Assembly: GCF_000308835.1 (NCBI RefSeq)
Contig: NZ_BAGN01000100.1
Span: forward strand, 1-46,306
Source of the DNA: Nocardia vinacea NBRC 16497
Lineage (GTDB): Bacteria > Actinomycetota > Actinomycetes > Mycobacteriales > Mycobacteriaceae
Direction: 5' to 3'
DNA: 46,306 bases
The position numbers and the translations under genes are program-made. The notes below the pieces were generated by a model. The model made no database searches. It saw only the letters and a program-made list of their open reading frames with translations, and had not been told where the DNA came from. Each line of letters begins with the position of its first letter. Position 1 is the stretch's first letter. This document shows positions 43,142-46,306 of the stretch, one piece after another.

Positions 43142-46306
<3,165 letters not shown>

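Overview
The window reads as chromosomal DNA of a high-GC actinomycete, most probably Nocardia or a close relative. Signs are the strong GC bias at third codon positions, GTG and TTG starts, LppP/LprE-type lipoproteins, a PASTA-less Ser/Thr kinase, and a final gene that looks like the duplicate RNA polymerase beta gene (rpoB2) described from Nocardia. No tRNA, rRNA, CRISPR array, insertion sequence or prophage is visible.

Layout. (1) 1-1372, minus strand: a uronate dehydrogenase followed by a sugar-porter MFS gene that runs off the left edge and carries a one-base frameshift; a perfect 12-bp palindrome precedes the pair. (2) 1.5-7.1 kb: a proline catabolism locus with an APC permease, translationally coupled pruA-pruB, and a divergent PucR-type regulator. 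(3) 7.2-13.1 kb: a RibD_C reductase; then, on the minus strand, an amino acid/choline-type permease, a large hybrid histidine kinase with an unusual second kinase-like module, and a GH19 hydrolase. (4) 13.3-18.0 kb, plus strand: a CrtI-like oxidoreductase, a secreted glycine-rich protein, a LysR regulator, a tautomerase and a DUF1275 membrane protein. (5) 18.0-22.5 kb, minus strand: a secreted GH1 beta-glucosidase directly upstream of a caspase-NTPase-TPR protein of STAND/NLR type. (6) 22.6-30.7 kb: a histidine utilisation cluster (IclR regulator, hutH, hutU, an M20 amidohydrolase in the place where hutG is expected, hutF, hutI). (7) 30.7-38.0 kb: TetR with divergent hemerythrin, PQQ-type sugar dehydrogenase lipoprotein, DJ-1/PfpI protein, DUF1304, Ser/Thr kinase, BASS transporter, LppP/LprE lipoprotein. 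(8) 38.0-40.4 kb: a flavin monooxygenase divergent from a TetR regulator, with tandem palindromes between them. (9) 40.4-46.3 kb: a RibD_C remnant, a secreted S15/CocE hydrolase, and rpoB2, cut by the right edge.

The proline and histidine loci both feed glutamate, so about a third of the window is amino acid catabolism with its own transporters and regulators. The strongest single observation is that the RpoB at the right edge differs from ordinary actinobacterial RpoB exactly at rifampicin-contact positions (E. coli numbering Q513V, H526N, S574Y) while the rest of the protein is conserved, and it sits outside a rplJL-rpoBC context. Other points of interest are the NLR-like protein, the double-module histidine kinase, the hutG replacement, and several very short open frames with good ribosome binding sites whose stop overlaps the next gene's start as ATGA.
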